Shown here in pieces: positions 18,518 through 27,215 of a DNA stretch of 64,000 nucleotides. The DNA comes from a virus: positions 37,638 to 101,637 of IMG/VR virus record IMGVR_UViG_3300045256_000753; one strand, 5' to 3'. The stretch's first letter is position 1, and every line of letters starts with the position of its first letter. The notes under the pieces are model-generated. The model was not told the DNA's origin. It was given only the letters and a program-made list of their open reading frames with translations, and did no database searches. The position numbers were made by a program, and so were the translations under genes.

Positions 18518-20235
18518 CACGTCCCCCTATTCGTCGGAGCGGGCGGCACGGTCGGCGACGGCTGCGCGTTCACGTTGGGGCCGAGCGCGTTCGGGGTCGT
18601 GTTCACCTGGTTCGTGGGAGCGTTGCCCTGCATGAAGCCCGGCGCGCCGTATGTGAGGGACTGGGCGTCGAGCTGGTCCAAGAGGAACGACGCGCGAACG
18701 GTGAATGTGAAGTTGTATTCGAGGGTGAACGGCGCAGTGTCGGTCTCGGCGATGCTGAAATTGTCGAACGAGCCGAGGTAAAGCGTCCCGTCGTAGTAGA
18801 TGTAAATCGAACCGACTGCCGAAAGGTTCGTCGTCCTCGAACTCGACGTGTTGATGAAGTCGTTGAGCCAGACCCCTCCGTTGTTCTTGTAGAGGAGCCA
18901 GAGCGACAGGAAGTTCTGGTAGCTCTTCGAGAATTGGCGCGCGATACGTGTGAGGCCGGGGCTGTTCCCTGCCGACCCGACACGACTCGGGGAGTTCTGC
19001 GGAATGAAAGCGCCCGCCACTGCATCGATGGAGTAGAAGCCAGCGATCTTTCCGCTTGCTTCGATCTTGTCTTGGTTCTCGCCCCAGTGCTCGACGATCG
19101 GCCCGTTGCGGCCCCAGCTTCCGTCCGCGATGATCTTTTCGGGCGCGATGCGGAACGATTGCGGATTGACGAGCATCCGCAGCGGCGGCGTGTTCTTCAT
19201 CCGGTCGATGGCCGCGAGCGTGGATTTGATGATCGCCGCCTGGGCCGCCAAGAAGCGGCTGCCGAGGTTCGTGCGATTCAGGTTCTTGTTCGATGCTTTT
19301 GAGGCATCCTTCTGCGCCTGGTTGGCGTTGTCCGATCCGGACGTCTGCCACGAGGTGGAGGAAAGAGAGTCGCCTCCGATTTGCTGCTTGAGGGGTGGCG
19401 GCAGGCTGTTCGGGTCGAGGTTCGCGACGTTCCCAACCTGTGCCTGGATGAAGGAGAGGTTGGGGAAGGCCGCTGCGTAGACGTCGGGGCTCGGAGGGCC
19501 GTAGTAGTGATGATCGAAGAGCGCCTGGGCGTACGCCTGCACGTCTCCGTTCTGAGCCGCTTCCAACCCACCCGAGGCGATGATTTGGGTGAGGAATCCG
19601 GACGCCCCGTCTTGAGCGCTTTGGTACGAGTTGAAGTAACGCGTGAAGCCTTCCGGAGTTCCGCCCGGATGCCACGCGAAGGTCTCGCGATTGTTCGGCG
19701 GCGTCGTGTAGTTGCCGATGAAGCCGAAGTTGTAGTTCGGAAGGTTGCCGCCCGTCTCGACCTGCGAATGGGCGACGAGGAGCGCCAAAGTGGCCGATGA
19801 GGGATCCGTGTGGAATCGTGCGCGCCACGCATCACGAATGGCCGTCGCTCTCTGCTGGAAGCTGAGTTGGTTCATGATGGGCGGGGCCGCGTTCGTGCCC
19901 GGTACACCCGTCCCGAGATTCGGTCCGCCATCTTTCACCTGAAGGGCGTTGATCTCCTGGCCCGGGTCTCCGGTGATTCGGGCGACGCTGGCCGATCGAT
20001 CGAGCAGACGTCCAGTGACGTTCGACGACGGCGGCAGCACTCCCACCGCGAAGATGAGGGTCTGGTGCGCGCTCTTGTAGGGAACGGACGTGAGCGGAAT
20101 GAATTGCCCGTCGAGTTCGTCCGGCTCGTTTTGCAGCGACGAGTAGAACGAGAGAAGCTCATAGATCGCCGGCTCGTAGTAGTCCGCCGACTGTTGAATC
20201 TGCTGGTAAACCCTCTGGTCTGAGCTGTCCGGCAT
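18517..20235 (-). CDS. Baseplate adaptor protein with peptidoglycan-hydrolase-like domain
   Basis: 572 aa, two parts. Residues about 120-275 resemble lysozyme-like or glucosaminidase-type cell-wall hydrolases: a helix ending LLVAHSQVETGGNLPNYNF gives a candidate catalytic Glu, followed by FIGNYTT, a RYFNSYQSAQDGASGF segment and YAQALFDHHYYGP. Such domains in baseplates open the peptidoglycan during injection. Residues about 350-530 are homologous to the next gene (309 aa): both contain VNP, an HWG motif, an LYKNNG or LYRNNG helix, a YYDGTLYLG or MYDRGTYIG strand and an ETD motif before the final strands. The gene is coupled to the hub by a TGATG overlap. Catalysis is inferred; no activity can be shown from sequence. 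Confidence 0.65.
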   Translation of the reverse strand: MPDSSDQRVYQQIQQSADYYEPAIYELLSFYSSLQNEPDELDGQFIPLTSVPYKSAHQTLIFAVGVLPPSSNVTGRLLDRSASVARITGDPGQEINALQVKDGGPNLGTGVPGTNAAPPIMNQLSFQQRATAIRDAWRARFHTDPSSATLALLVAHSQVETGGNLPNYNFGFIGNYTTPPNNRETFAWHPGGTPEGFTRYFNSYQSAQDGASGFLTQIIASGGLEAAQNGDVQAYAQALFDHHYYGPPSPDVYAAAFPNLSFIQAQVGNVANLDPNSLPPPLKQQIGGDSLSSTSWQTSGSDNANQAQKDASKASNKNLNRTNLGSRFLAAQAAIIKSTLAAIDRMKNTPPLRMLVNPQSFRIAPEKIIADGSWGRNGPIVEHWGENQDKIEASGKIAGFYSIDAVAGAFIPQNSPSRVGSAGNSPGLTRIARQFSKSYQNFLSLWLLYKNNGGVWLNDFINTSSSRTTNLSAVGSIYIYYDGTLYLGSFDNFSIAETDTAPFTLEYNFTFTVRASFLLDQLDAQSLTYGAPGFMQGNAPTNQVNTTPNALGPNVNAQPSPTVPPAPTNRGT

Positions 20236-20238
20236 GGC

Positions 20239-21168
20239 TCACTGCCCCCTGAGGATGTTGGTGACTTGTTGGTTGGTTCGTTGCAGGGTTTGGAACGCCT
20301 GGGTGACGTTGCCCTGATTGAAGTGCGCTTGGGCTTCCTGAATCCCCTGGTTGGCGGCGCTCACGGCGTTTGGATTCACCGGTGCACCCTGGTTCGAGGA
20401 GACAGCATTCGTCATGACGGCGTTGACGCGCTGATTGAACGCGTCCTGTTGGACGGAGTTGAGCTGCCCGATCGCCGTTTCGGTGGTCCCCTGAATGCCG
20501 TTTGCGCTTTGCAGAGCGTTTTGGGATTGGAATGGCGGCGCCGTCCCGGTCTTGTACATGCCGCGCGCAGCCGGATTCGAAATGAGGTTCGGGAGCTTCA
20601 TGATCTCCTCCTGAACCTTGAACGACCACGAGATGCGGAAAGCGAAAGGCTGGTCGTCCGTCTCTTCGACCGAGAACGTACGGAAGTAGCCGATGTACGT
20701 CCCCCGGTCGTACATCATCATGATGTTCCCCTGGAGAACGATGTTGCCGTAGGGGTCGTGAAGCGATCCGTTGTTTCGGTAGAGGTCCAAAAGATCTCGA
20801 TAGCGATCCCACGCGATCGTGCGCTGACGTAGTAGCGACGTGAGTCCCGTGTAGATGTTCATGAAGGCGCCGGTCGAGCCTTCCGCCGTGACCTCGGTGA
20901 GGTCGTCTCCCCAGTGCTGCTCGACGAAACCCCCTCGGGTCTGGATCCTCTCGATCTTCTTGGCGTGCTGCTCGTTGTAGTTCGAGGGGTTCACGTGCAT
21001 CACGAGAGCGTGGGGGAGAAGGACTCGCCGCGTGTTGAATGGACTCGTGACCTGGAAGGCCAGAGGGATGAAGCTCTTCCTGCTAGCCAGACCATGTGTG
21101 TAAGTCGGCTTTTCCGAGGGGACTTCGACGATCGGGAAGTCCGGGTTGGCGGAGTTGATGCGCGGCAT
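20239..21168 (-). CDS. Baseplate/tail adaptor protein, paralogue of the hydrolase-bearing neighbour
   Basis: 309 aa. Residues about 40-200 are related to the C-terminal half of the adjacent 572-aa protein (shared VNP, HWGDDLTEVTAEGSTGAF, LLDLYRNNGS, RGTYIGYFRTFSVEETD). The remaining 100 residues are Gln/Asn-rich and helical (QLNSVQQDAFNQRVNAVM). It lies between the tape measure and the hydrolase-bearing protein, the usual place for XkdP/gp53-type proteins that connect tube, tape measure and hub; whether it belongs to one of those families cannot be decided here. The two genes probably arose by duplication and may form a shared ring or successive layers around the hub. Confidence 0.6.
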   Translation of the reverse strand: MPRINSANPDFPIVEVPSEKPTYTHGLASRKSFIPLAFQVTSPFNTRRVLLPHALVMHVNPSNYNEQHAKKIERIQTRGGFVEQHWGDDLTEVTAEGSTGAFMNIYTGLTSLLRQRTIAWDRYRDLLDLYRNNGSLHDPYGNIVLQGNIMMMYDRGTYIGYFRTFSVEETDDQPFAFRISWSFKVQEEIMKLPNLISNPAARGMYKTGTAPPFQSQNALQSANGIQGTTETAIGQLNSVQQDAFNQRVNAVMTNAVSSNQGAPVNPNAVSAANQGIQEAQAHFNQGNVTQAFQTLQRTNQQVTNILRGQ

Positions 21169-21175
21169 TGGTCAC

Positions 21176-24100
21176 TCAGCGCAACGGCCTCCGTCGATCG
21201 TGATCGTTGATGGTGTCCATCGCCTGGGCACGGATGATCTGCTTGAGCATGTCGCCCTTGAGTTCGAGAACGACCTTGACCGGTCCGCCTCCCGCTCCGC
21301 CCGCAGGGACGATGTGCTCACCCGGTGCAACGGAAGCGATGACTTCGCCCGGCGCCGGTTGGAGAACCGTGCCACCTTGCGCGTTACCGCGAAGAACCTG
21401 GACGGCATCGAGAATGGCTTGGTCACCAGCGGCTCCGCTCTTTTGCATGGCCGCGACGACGTTCTCTCCGAAGTTGCGTCCGGTCATCCCGGCCTGAAGG
21501 CTCTTGAGGGCGATCGAGCGATTCGTTTGGCTGTAGAGCCAATACTCGAAGAGGGCGCGAGCCGATCCGTAATAGACCGACTCCTCCATCTGCGTGCCGA
21601 ACTGGTTCTTGAGGAAGGCCGTGTTGAGGACAACACCGCTGGCGGACGTTTTCAGATCCTTGGCGAGGCTGTCGCTGGCGGCCTGCGTGGACTCGACCTG
21701 ATTGTCCATGACCTTCTTGTCGTAAGTCGGGTCTCCGCGCTGGAAGGACAGCGCCTTGCGCGGTGCGGCTCCGCCTGTATCGGGGGAGCCGGCCGTTCGC
21801 TGTTGCGCTTTTGCTTGCTCGCCCCCGCCGCCTTGTTGCGTGGCCGAAGAAACAAGGCCCTCATTCTTCTTCAAACGGCTGTAGAAGATCGCCTGCTCGG
21901 CCGGGTCGAAGCCCTCGACTGCCGACTTCATGGCGAACATCTGCTTGTTGAATTCGGCGCCCGATTCGGAAAGAGCCTTGGAAAAGTCCTTGCCCTGTGC
22001 CAGAGCGTCCGTGACTTTCTGTTGCTGCTCGGCGCTCATACCCGCAGCACCCATGGCTTTGCGCGCCTTGTCGATTTGATGTACGTCGAAGCGCATCGAC
22101 GTGTTGATGCTCTCCACAATGGCGTTCATCGCATCGTGCAGCGGGCCCGCCATCTTCTCGGTAGGATCGGCCTCGACCCACTGCTTCATGATCTTGGGCA
22201 CGTCCGTGTAGACCGGAGACTTGAGCATTTCCGCTCGGAACTTGGCCGCGTCGCCTCCCGACTTTTCGAGTGCGTCCATCAGATCCTTGTCCTTCGACAG
22301 ACGAATCTGCTTTCGCTGCGACGTAGACAGCGAGTTCGTGTCCAGCGGATTCTTGATGATGGTTTCGATGCCCTCGACGGCATCGATGAGCACGTTGTAG
22401 ATCTGGTTCATCACGAAGTCCACGAGGACTCCGATCTTGTCCATGATCGTCTGGGTGAACTCGCCGACGCGCTTGTTGAGTTCCTCGGTCTTGGCCGCCT
22501 TGGTCAACTCGTCCTGCTGGGTCTTGCTCATGTTCTCCCAGACTTTGCGGGCGTCGATCTTTTCGAGGGCCTCGGCTTGGTCTTTGCCATTGGCCTTCAT
22601 GTCGATGCCGAGCTTCTCCAGGAGGCGCGTTTCATCCTCGGTGAGCTGGGTTCCGGCTTCGAGCTTCCCGACGAGCGTCTCCTTTGTGAGATCGAGGGAT
22701 GCCTTGAACTTCGTGAGCTGATCGAGTTGCTCGTCGTTGACCCCTGTGATTTGCTCGAACGCCACACGCTCGACATCGGAGAGATCTTCGACGGGCTTCT
22801 TGAAGAAGTTCTTCGCGATGTCGTCGAGGTGGTCCATGGCCGCCATCGGGCTCGCGTCTTTGAGAGCGCTCGCGACGTCCACGAGGCCACCCTTCGTGAG
22901 CTTGCTCGACATGCGCGAAGCATCGAGGAGGGCTTCACGGGTTGCCCCGTCGAGCTTGTCACGGGTTGCCCCGTCGAGCTTGTCCCCTTGCTTCGCCATC
23001 CACTTCATGAGGTCCTTCGGCTTCTTGATGACCTTCTTCAACTCCTCGCCCGTTCCCTTGCCGAGCTTGGTGTCAATGTCTTCCGCGAGACCGTCGATCT
23101 TCGTATTGAGATCGCGCTGAAGAAGATCGGTCGTCTTGCCTTTGCCGCCGAGGAGCGTGCTCTTCGTCCGATCCATCAACCCCATGCCCTTGAACATGTG
23201 GGTGATGGTTTGCATGAACTGCGCAGCGTTGCGCGGGCTCATGACCTTGCCGATCTGGCCAAGGAGTTTGGCCGCGTCGGCCATTCGCAGATTGAAGAGC
23301 GACATGTCCGACGAGATGCCACGGATGATGGCGAAGAACTTGTTGCTGGCGATGCCCGACTCACGCGCGCCGTCGAGGAGTCGCTGGAACGACCCTTTCA
23401 CCATGTCGAAGTTCATGCCCATCTCGGTCATCATTTCGCCTTGGAACTGACCGATTTCGCCTAGGCTCACGCCGAAGGCTCGCGAGAATGCGACGGACAT
23501 CTGGACCATCGAGCCCCAGTCCTTCACGTATCCGGTTGCCGTTGCGGCGCCGTTCTTCACGTCTTCGAAGTAGGTCGCCATCTTGTCGATCGCGACGCCC
23601 TCTGCCGTGAGAGAGGAGATGACCGCCGTGTGGGTCTCTTTGCTGATGCCCCATCGGAGGTTGTCAAGAGAGGTTGCCGCGTCGTACATGTCGCGGAGCG
23701 TGGATTCGAGATCCGAAGCGGCACCAACGGCCGAATCGAAATTGCGGGCCATGAAGCCCGCAGAGCCGGCCGTCGCCAAGACTTCCTTGTTGAAGTCCTT
23801 CGCCGCTGCATCTGCATCGATGAGGATCTTGACGATGCCAACGAGCACGGAGCTGAGCGTCGTGACAATCGGGCCGAGCTTCGATGCAAAGTTGAGGATG
23901 GGTCCGATTTTTCCAAGGATGCCGCCGATCGCACCAAGGGCCTTGCCGCCCGCGCCTCCGGACTCCATGCCCTTGGCCTGCATGCGAAGGCCCGCACCTT
24001 CGAGGTATTTGCCTGCGGCGCCCATGCCTTTGACGACGCTGCTCGCGAATCCGAAGACGTCGCGTCCCGAGACGGAACTGAGGGCATCGACGAAGGACTC

Positions 24101-24601
24101 CGCGAGATCCTCGCCTGCCTGACGACCGCCGTAGCCAACGGTCTCGGCGATCTTGGAGAACTTGCGTTCCTCCTCTTCCTGGCGGAGCTTCATGGCCGCG
24201 ACCTTGGCCATCTGGAGAGTCTTCACGTAGTCCTTCGCACCACGGATGCCGACCTTGTAGCGCTCTTGGACGACTTCGATTTCCTTCTCGATCTCGCGAC
24301 GCTCCTTGCCGTACGATCGGACAAGGCGCTCTTCGAGGTCCACGAGTTCCTCGGCGTGGGCCAAGGAGTCTCGCATCATGCGATCTTGGGCGTCGTTCTG
24401 GCGGGTCGCGTCACGGCGCCACTTCTTGAGGCCATCCCCAAGTTTCTTGGTGGCGTCGGTCAGCTTCTTCGTCGCCTTCGACATGATGCCGAAGCGCTTC
24501 GAGAAGGCCTTCTCGCTGGCAGCAACGTCGCGCTCGAACTTCCGCCGATCGAGTCTCGGCTCGAATTCAAGACCAACGCGCTCCTTCGAATCCGTCGCCA
24601 T
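21176..24601 (-). CDS. Tail tape measure protein
   Basis: 1141 aa from ATG 24601 (MATDSKERVGLEF); its A is shared with the TGA of the upstream chaperone-like gene (TGATG). Composition is highly helical and charged, with a hydrophobic, Gly/Ala-rich segment around residues 215-275 (LGAIGGILGKIGPILNFASK and following), as in tape measure proteins that enter the host envelope. The C-terminal region (GGTVLQPAPGEVIASVAPGEH) carries the PGE motif common at tape-measure ends. At about 0.15 nm per residue the length predicts a tail near 170 nm. It lies after the tube and two chaperone-like genes and before hub genes, the classical position. An exact 24-bp tandem duplication occurs inside it. Confidence 0.9.
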   Translation of the reverse strand: MATDSKERVGLEFEPRLDRRKFERDVAASEKAFSKRFGIMSKATKKLTDATKKLGDGLKKWRRDATRQNDAQDRMMRDSLAHAEELVDLEERLVRSYGKERREIEKEIEVVQERYKVGIRGAKDYVKTLQMAKVAAMKLRQEEEERKFSKIAETVGYGGRQAGEDLAESFVDALSSVSGRDVFGFASSVVKGMGAAGKYLEGAGLRMQAKGMESGGAGGKALGAIGGILGKIGPILNFASKLGPIVTTLSSVLVGIVKILIDADAAAKDFNKEVLATAGSAGFMARNFDSAVGAASDLESTLRDMYDAATSLDNLRWGISKETHTAVISSLTAEGVAIDKMATYFEDVKNGAATATGYVKDWGSMVQMSVAFSRAFGVSLGEIGQFQGEMMTEMGMNFDMVKGSFQRLLDGARESGIASNKFFAIIRGISSDMSLFNLRMADAAKLLGQIGKVMSPRNAAQFMQTITHMFKGMGLMDRTKSTLLGGKGKTTDLLQRDLNTKIDGLAEDIDTKLGKGTGEELKKVIKKPKDLMKWMAKQGDKLDGATRDKLDGATREALLDASRMSSKLTKGGLVDVASALKDASPMAAMDHLDDIAKNFFKKPVEDLSDVERVAFEQITGVNDEQLDQLTKFKASLDLTKETLVGKLEAGTQLTEDETRLLEKLGIDMKANGKDQAEALEKIDARKVWENMSKTQQDELTKAAKTEELNKRVGEFTQTIMDKIGVLVDFVMNQIYNVLIDAVEGIETIIKNPLDTNSLSTSQRKQIRLSKDKDLMDALEKSGGDAAKFRAEMLKSPVYTDVPKIMKQWVEADPTEKMAGPLHDAMNAIVESINTSMRFDVHQIDKARKAMGAAGMSAEQQQKVTDALAQGKDFSKALSESGAEFNKQMFAMKSAVEGFDPAEQAIFYSRLKKNEGLVSSATQQGGGGEQAKAQQRTAGSPDTGGAAPRKALSFQRGDPTYDKKVMDNQVESTQAASDSLAKDLKTSASGVVLNTAFLKNQFGTQMEESVYYGSARALFEYWLYSQTNRSIALKSLQAGMTGRNFGENVVAAMQKSGAAGDQAILDAVQVLRGNAQGGTVLQPAPGEVIASVAPGEHIVPAGGAGGGPVKVVLELKGDMLKQIIRAQAMDTINDHDRRRPLR
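22937..22984 (-). repeat. Perfect 24-bp tandem duplication inside the tape measure gene
   Basis: Two identical 24-base units lie back to back (22937-22960 and 22961-22984), encoding the octapeptide DKLDGATR twice in a helical part of the tape measure. The copies are perfect at third positions too, so the duplication is recent. It keeps the frame and adds eight residues, about two helical turns. Confidence 0.95.
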
Positions 24602-25872
24602 CACTTCCTCCCGAAGGGCGTGCCGCCCTGTTTACGCGGGACGATAGGAACAGCAGTGGAGGGATCCCTGTCCGTCTCCTCGACCTTGAAGTCCACCTCG
24701 GAGCCCGTCATCCCCCATTTATCGAGGAATTCACTGGTCTTGGGGTCGGACAGTTCGGGATAGACCATCGCACGGGCGGCCGTCTGGGCCTCGATCTGCT
24801 TGCGACGCCGGATCGCCTCCTCAACCTCAGCCGGAGTGAGCCCACGGAAGTCCGTGCCGCCGATGAGCTTCTTGTCGCCGAACTCCTCTTCGTGCGACTT
24901 GACGATTTCCTTGATTTGGTTCTGCCGGGCCTGGAAGTTCTCTCGGACCCGTTTCTCGTGCTCCTCGATCACCTGGTCGTGCCAGTCCTTGTCGCCTTTG
25001 AGGTCCTTTTCGAGCTGGCTCGCGAGTTCCTCTGCCGTACGCGCGCTGGTGACGACTGCCCCTTGGATCTGGAAGACGTTCTCCTGCGGCTTCTCCCCCA
25101 TAAGGACCTGCCGGAGCACCTTGTCCTTGCGGGTGAACCGCTCCTCTTTCTCCTTGCGGCGTCGCTCGGTATCTTGGTGGTAGACCTTCTGAAGGCTCTT
25201 GCCGGCAAAGCATGAGCCGACGAACTTGGCGTTCTCCCAGTTGCGCTCGATTTCCTCATTCCGATCCTCGAAGTGATTGAGAGCGCGCCACGCGAGCTGC
25301 GCCCAGTTCAACCCCAAACGCTCCGAACCCGGAAAGCCCGTGACCGTTGGACTGGAGAGGTCCAGCCCCCGAAGCTGCGCCCACCGATAGCGCGAGTACG
25401 TCTCGGTGAAGTAGCACTCGGTGAGGATGACGGCGTTGCTCGCCCGACGATTGATCTCACTCAGATACCGAATGACACGCTGCTTGGGCTTGTTGTCCAT
25501 CTCGGCGAACATCTTGGTGATCTGAGGAAGCCACCGGTCCCGATCGGGCAGTACGTTTTGCCCGTCGATCATCGCGACGCCGTAAGCGAGAAACGCGTCC
25601 CAGAACTTGTATGTGATGTTCTTCTCAAAGGCGCCGCTCAGACGAAGAAGCTCGAACTCGTGCTGGTTCAAGCTCTTGAAGACGAACACCACTTCGTTGA
25701 TCTCTGCTGGTAGGGTGATGAACCCCCGGAACAGCATCGGTTCAACGTCGCGATAGACCTCGGGCTTGACCTCCGGTTCTTTGGGGGCCTCGATGTGAAT
25801 ATCAGGATCGCCTTCCACCCTGCGGCGAAGTGCTTCCTGTTCCTTCTCGTAGGACACAGCGGGCTCACCCAT
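24601..25872 (-). CDS. Tail assembly chaperone-like protein (second of pair)
   Basis: 423 aa. Lies immediately upstream of the tape measure, where tail assembly chaperones normally sit. Residues about 48-150 are a helical domain beginning FRGFITLPAEINEVVFVFKS, followed by LNQHEFELLRLSG, a pattern seen in chaperones that coat the tape measure. The C-terminal half is very charged and helical (for example RRRKEKEERFTRKDK and DWHDQVIEEHEKRVREN), probably an extended coiled coil. It overlaps the tape measure start by 1 base. Family identity is inferred from position and pattern. Unlike the lambda G/GT arrangement, no frameshift joins it to the neighbouring chaperone-like gene, which ends 6 bases earlier. 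Confidence 0.55.
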   Translation of the reverse strand: MGEPAVSYEKEQEALRRRVEGDPDIHIEAPKEPEVKPEVYRDVEPMLFRGFITLPAEINEVVFVFKSLNQHEFELLRLSGAFEKNITYKFWDAFLAYGVAMIDGQNVLPDRDRWLPQITKMFAEMDNKPKQRVIRYLSEINRRASNAVILTECYFTETYSRYRWAQLRGLDLSSPTVTGFPGSERLGLNWAQLAWRALNHFEDRNEEIERNWENAKFVGSCFAGKSLQKVYHQDTERRRKEKEERFTRKDKVLRQVLMGEKPQENVFQIQGAVVTSARTAEELASQLEKDLKGDKDWHDQVIEEHEKRVRENFQARQNQIKEIVKSHEEEFGDKKLIGGTDFRGLTPAEVEEAIRRRKQIEAQTAARAMVYPELSDPKTSEFLDKWGMTGSEVDFKVEETDRDPSTAVPIVPRKQGGTPFGRK

Positions 25873-25878
25873 CGTTCA

Positions 25879-27015
25879 TCACGGCATCTTCTGCGGCGGA
25901 CGGAACCTGGGGTTGATCCCAGCGCTCGGTGGCTTCTCGACGATCGCCGAGAACTGCTTGACGTCCACTTGTTCTTTGCCCTTGACGCCAATCGTCGCGA
26001 CCTCCTCCGGTACCGGGGGCGGTTTGACGGCGGGATCTCCGGGGAGCGGAAGCGGGACCTCCATGCCCAACGCGCCTTGCTCCATTTCGGCGATGTCTCG
26101 AACGCGCTTGGCTACACGCGGATCCGAGGCGATTTGGTGCGCCGGCGGAATGACGGGCGGGGGCCCAGCAGGCTGGATGTTCGGCGGCACAGTCGGTGTC
26201 GGAACCGGAACGCTGACGGCCTGCCGATTGAGCGGGGTCCGGCGCGCCATGGCTTCTTCGGCTGCCGTGGGACGAGCCTGAGCGGACGGCGGCGCTTGGG
26301 GAGGTGGAGCTGCCGGCGCCGTTGGCGGTGCCGCAGGAGCAGCGGGCGGCGTTCCCCCACCTTCACCCTGGTAGCGCGGATCCTGCTCGCGTGCGAGTTG
26401 GTCGGCCTTCTCCATCGCCCGCTTGAGTTCTTCGGCGGTCGAAAGGCGCATGAGGCCCGCGTCTTCGAGGACGCGTTCGACGATCGGATCCGGAACATCG
26501 ACGAGTGCTTCACGCAGATCATCAACGACTCGACGAAGACGTTCTTCCGGCGTCTCCTCGGGAAGGATGAATTTCACTCCGTCCTTGGCCTTGTCCTCGG
26601 ACAGCTTGAGGAGGTCTCCGAATTTTCGCCACGCCGTGTGAAGCGTTTCTTTGCCCCACGAGTCCACGATTTCGCGACGAATGAAAGCGTGGCGTTCGAG
26701 TTTGACCGGCTTCGTCCGGGTCTCGCCGGTCTTGGAATCCACGAACTCTTCTTCGACCTCGATGAAGTCGGCGTCACGAAGATCCACACCGTTGATCTCG
26801 ACGATCGACCGGCTAAGGTGGGCCTTCTGGAAACCGAAGAGGTGCTCGATCTCTTCCAGATCTTTGCACTCTTGGAAGATGTCGTTGTATTCGTCGGGGC
26901 GAAGATTGCGCAACACGAGCGCGCAATCCCCCAACGTAAGAGGCTCTTCTACGAGGCCAATGTCCTTGGCCTTCGTGAGAGCCTCTGTGATCTTTTTCGC
27001 TGATACGATTCCCAT
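25879..27015 (-). CDS. Tail assembly chaperone-like protein (first of pair)
   Basis: 378 aa from ATG 27015 (MGIVSAKKITEAL). A GGAGG lies 5 bases upstream, favouring this over an in-frame GTG at 27027. Residues about 18-165 form a charged helical domain (LTLGDCALVLRNLRPDEYND, later SWGKETLHTAWRKFGDLLK) with the same outline as the next gene's domain. A long low-complexity linker follows, rich in Pro and Ala (APAAPPTAPAAPPPQAPPS), then a short conserved-looking tail. Position between tube and tape measure suggests a role in folding or coating the tape measure. It has its own leader region of about 200 bases. Function is inferred from context only. Confidence 0.5.
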   Translation of the reverse strand: MGIVSAKKITEALTKAKDIGLVEEPLTLGDCALVLRNLRPDEYNDIFQECKDLEEIEHLFGFQKAHLSRSIVEINGVDLRDADFIEVEEEFVDSKTGETRTKPVKLERHAFIRREIVDSWGKETLHTAWRKFGDLLKLSEDKAKDGVKFILPEETPEERLRRVVDDLREALVDVPDPIVERVLEDAGLMRLSTAEELKRAMEKADQLAREQDPRYQGEGGGTPPAAPAAPPTAPAAPPPQAPPSAQARPTAAEEAMARRTPLNRQAVSVPVPTPTVPPNIQPAGPPPVIPPAHQIASDPRVAKRVRDIAEMEQGALGMEVPLPLPGDPAVKPPPVPEEVATIGVKGKEQVDVKQFSAIVEKPPSAGINPRFRPPQKMP

Positions 27016-27215
27016 CCTGTCCTCCACATTTCTTGGGGGCCAAGGATGGCGACGAGCTTACGAAACGGAATCGATGTACATCTGGGTTTGGATTTGCACG
27101 ATGGAAACTACCGCGATCCACATGCTGTCTTGTCTGATTCGATTCACATCTGAGCCGTCGCCACTCATGGCGATGTGGCAGATAACGGTCTGCCAGCCGC
27201 CTAACTCGTTCCGGA
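27016..27215 (-). promoter_or_regulatory. Leader upstream of the chaperone-like genes with element shared with the sheath leader
   Basis: About 200 bases separate the tail tube stop from the next ATG. Two blocks, 27069-27091 and 27133-27145, recur in the leader of the sheath gene (46998-47021 and 47055-47067); the first matches at about 20 of 23 positions with one gap, the second is identical over 13 bases. Spacing between blocks differs by 8. No clean sigma-70 boxes were seen. The region could be a phage late promoter or processing site, or a diverged small gene: an ORF of 36 codons (27058-27168, ending IQTQMYIDSVS) runs through it without a good ribosome site. Confidence 0.4.
27158..27194 (-). 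other. Pair of perfect hairpins after the tail tube gene
   Basis: Two perfect 6-bp stems lie about 20 bases downstream of the tube stop: 27177-27194 (loop of 6) and 27158-27173 (loop of 4). Neither is followed by a T tract on the transcript, so simple intrinsic termination is unlikely. They could protect the 3' end of the tube mRNA or act as an RNase processing site, allowing the tube gene to be expressed above its downstream neighbours. Confidence 0.4.

Noticed and set aside
21146-23464. Plus-strand open frame of 772 codons
   Set aside because: Antisense to the tape measure gene; Leu/Asp/Arg-rich shadow with no plausible ribosome site.
25872-25885. Programmed frameshift joining the two chaperone-like genes
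   Set aside because: Separate stop and start codons with a 6-base gap and no slippery heptamer noticed at the junction.
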